Positions 12,834 through 13,547 of a stretch of 13,547 nt of DNA are shown piece after piece. A model generated the notes under the pieces. The model was given only the letters and a program-made list of their open reading frames with translations, was not told where the DNA came from and searched no databases. Source of the stretch: Clostridiales bacterium (GTDB taxonomy: Bacteria > Bacillota > Clostridia > Oscillospirales > Ruminococcaceae); the NCBI GenBank assembly GCA_012799315.1, contig JAAZLM010000106.1, positions 1 to 13,547 on the forward strand. Direction: 5' to 3'. Numbering within the stretch: the stretch's first letter is position 1; each line of letters starts with the position of its first letter. The translations under genes were made by a program, and so were the position numbers.

Positions 12834-13547
12834 ATGAACTACGGTTTTTTTGATGAGAAGAACAAAGAGTATGTTATTACTAAGCCCAACACGCCTGCAC
12901 CATGGGCGAACTATCTTGGTTCACCTGAATACGGCGCAATTATCTCAAACAATGCGGGAGGATATAGCTTTGTTAAATCCGGCGCAAATGGGAGATTGAT
13001 CCGCTATCGTTTCAACGGTATGGACAAGGATCAGCCAGGCAGATATATCTATATTAAGGATAGGGAGAAAGACGATTTCTGGTCAGCTTCATGGATGCCT
13101 GTCGGTAAGGATTTAAACGAATACGAATCCGAATGCCGTCACGGTACTGCGTACACAACTATTTCTGCTAAGTATGATAATATTTCAACTGAGGCACTAT
13201 ATTATGTACCGCTTGATAAAACATATGAGGTTTGGCGCTTGAAAGTCACAAACAATGACTCCAAAGCTAGGAAGCTTGCAACATTCGGCTACGTTGAATT
13301 CACCAACGATAGCAACTATGAGCAAGATCAAGTAAACCTACAATATTCACTATTTATTACTAAAACATATTTTAAAGAGAATATGATCCTACAAACAATC
13401 AACGAAGATGTAGGTAAGAGTGAGAACGGCACAAACAATCGTGAGAGATTCTTTGGATCCGTTGGTGCTCCGATTGCATCGTATAACGGTGATAGAGATG
13501 CATTCGTTGGTAGTTACCGCAACTATGCAAATCCGATAGCAGTGGAA
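12834..13547 (+). CDS. Cellobiose phosphorylase (GH94), N-terminal 238 codons
   Basis: The frame begins with ATG at 12834, five bases after GAGGAGAG, and is open to the window edge. It starts MNYGFFDEKNKEYVITKPNT, then PAPWANYLGSPEYGAIISNN and AGGYSFVKSGANGR, followed by RYIYIKD. These are landmarks of the N-terminal beta-sandwich domain of GH94 cellobiose phosphorylases; the whole enzyme is usually about 810 residues, so most of it, including the catalytic barrel, lies outside. The enzyme splits cellobiose with phosphate to glucose 1-phosphate and glucose in the cytoplasm, saving ATP in cellulose-degrading anaerobes. No signal peptide, as expected. The related cellodextrin or chitobiose phosphorylases remain possible, but N-terminal similarity favours cellobiose. 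Intact as far as it goes. Confidence 0.88.
   Translation, partial: MNYGFFDEKNKEYVITKPNTPAPWANYLGSPEYGAIISNNAGGYSFVKSGANGRLIRYRFNGMDKDQPGRYIYIKDREKDDFWSASWMPVGKDLNEYESECRHGTAYTTISAKYDNISTEALYYVPLDKTYEVWRLKVTNNDSKARKLATFGYVEFTNDSNYEQDQVNLQYSLFITKTYFKENMILQTINEDVGKSENGTNNRERFFGSVGAPIASYNGDRDAFVGSYRNYANPIAVE

Overview
The window looks like a chromosomal segment of an AT-rich, endospore-forming Clostridia member, most likely from the Ruminococcus-like Oscillospiraceae. This rests on three things: a spoIIIA sporulation operon, a surface protein with an NPTTG-type sorting signal, and a cellobiose phosphorylase of the kind found in cellulose- or cellodextrin-using gut bacteria. Species assignment is inference. 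I saw no IS element, phage gene, CRISPR array, tRNA or rRNA.

Layout. Positions 1-3628 (minus strand) hold spoIIIAA-AB-AC-AD-AE and the start of spoIIIAF, which runs off the left edge. These genes build the SpoIIIA part of the mother cell-forespore channel. A sigma-E-like promoter sits in front of spoIIIAA. Divergently, 3823-4941 (plus) encodes a membrane-anchored protein with three tandem ComEA-type helix-hairpin-helix domains, where ordinary ComEA has one. A bidirectional hairpin terminator separates it from a convergent minus-strand operon (9037 to 5010). That operon is a MarR-family regulator followed by two overlapping ABC exporter half-transporters, with a textbook promoter and a perfect 7+7 palindromic operator. 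This is probably a self-regulated drug or toxic-compound export module.

Positions 9190-11408 hold three separately transcribed minus-strand genes. They encode a small sortase-anchored surface protein of unknown function, a compact protein carrying the full zinc-ligand pattern of bacterial phospholipase C, and an unrecognised membrane-anchored extracytoplasmic protein. Their promoters and most of their terminators can be read directly.

From 11706 to the right edge (plus strand) there is a Gfo/Idh/MocA oxidoreductase with an odd leader, then the first 238 codons of a GH94 cellobiose phosphorylase. Together they suggest carbohydrate metabolism.

No wholly new multi-gene system is evident. The points most worth a second look are the triple-HhH protein, the gfo leader with displaced Shine-Dalgarno sequences and a hairpin, the long spoIIIAA/spoIIIAB overlap, the cytoplasmic PLC-like enzyme and the MarR operator.
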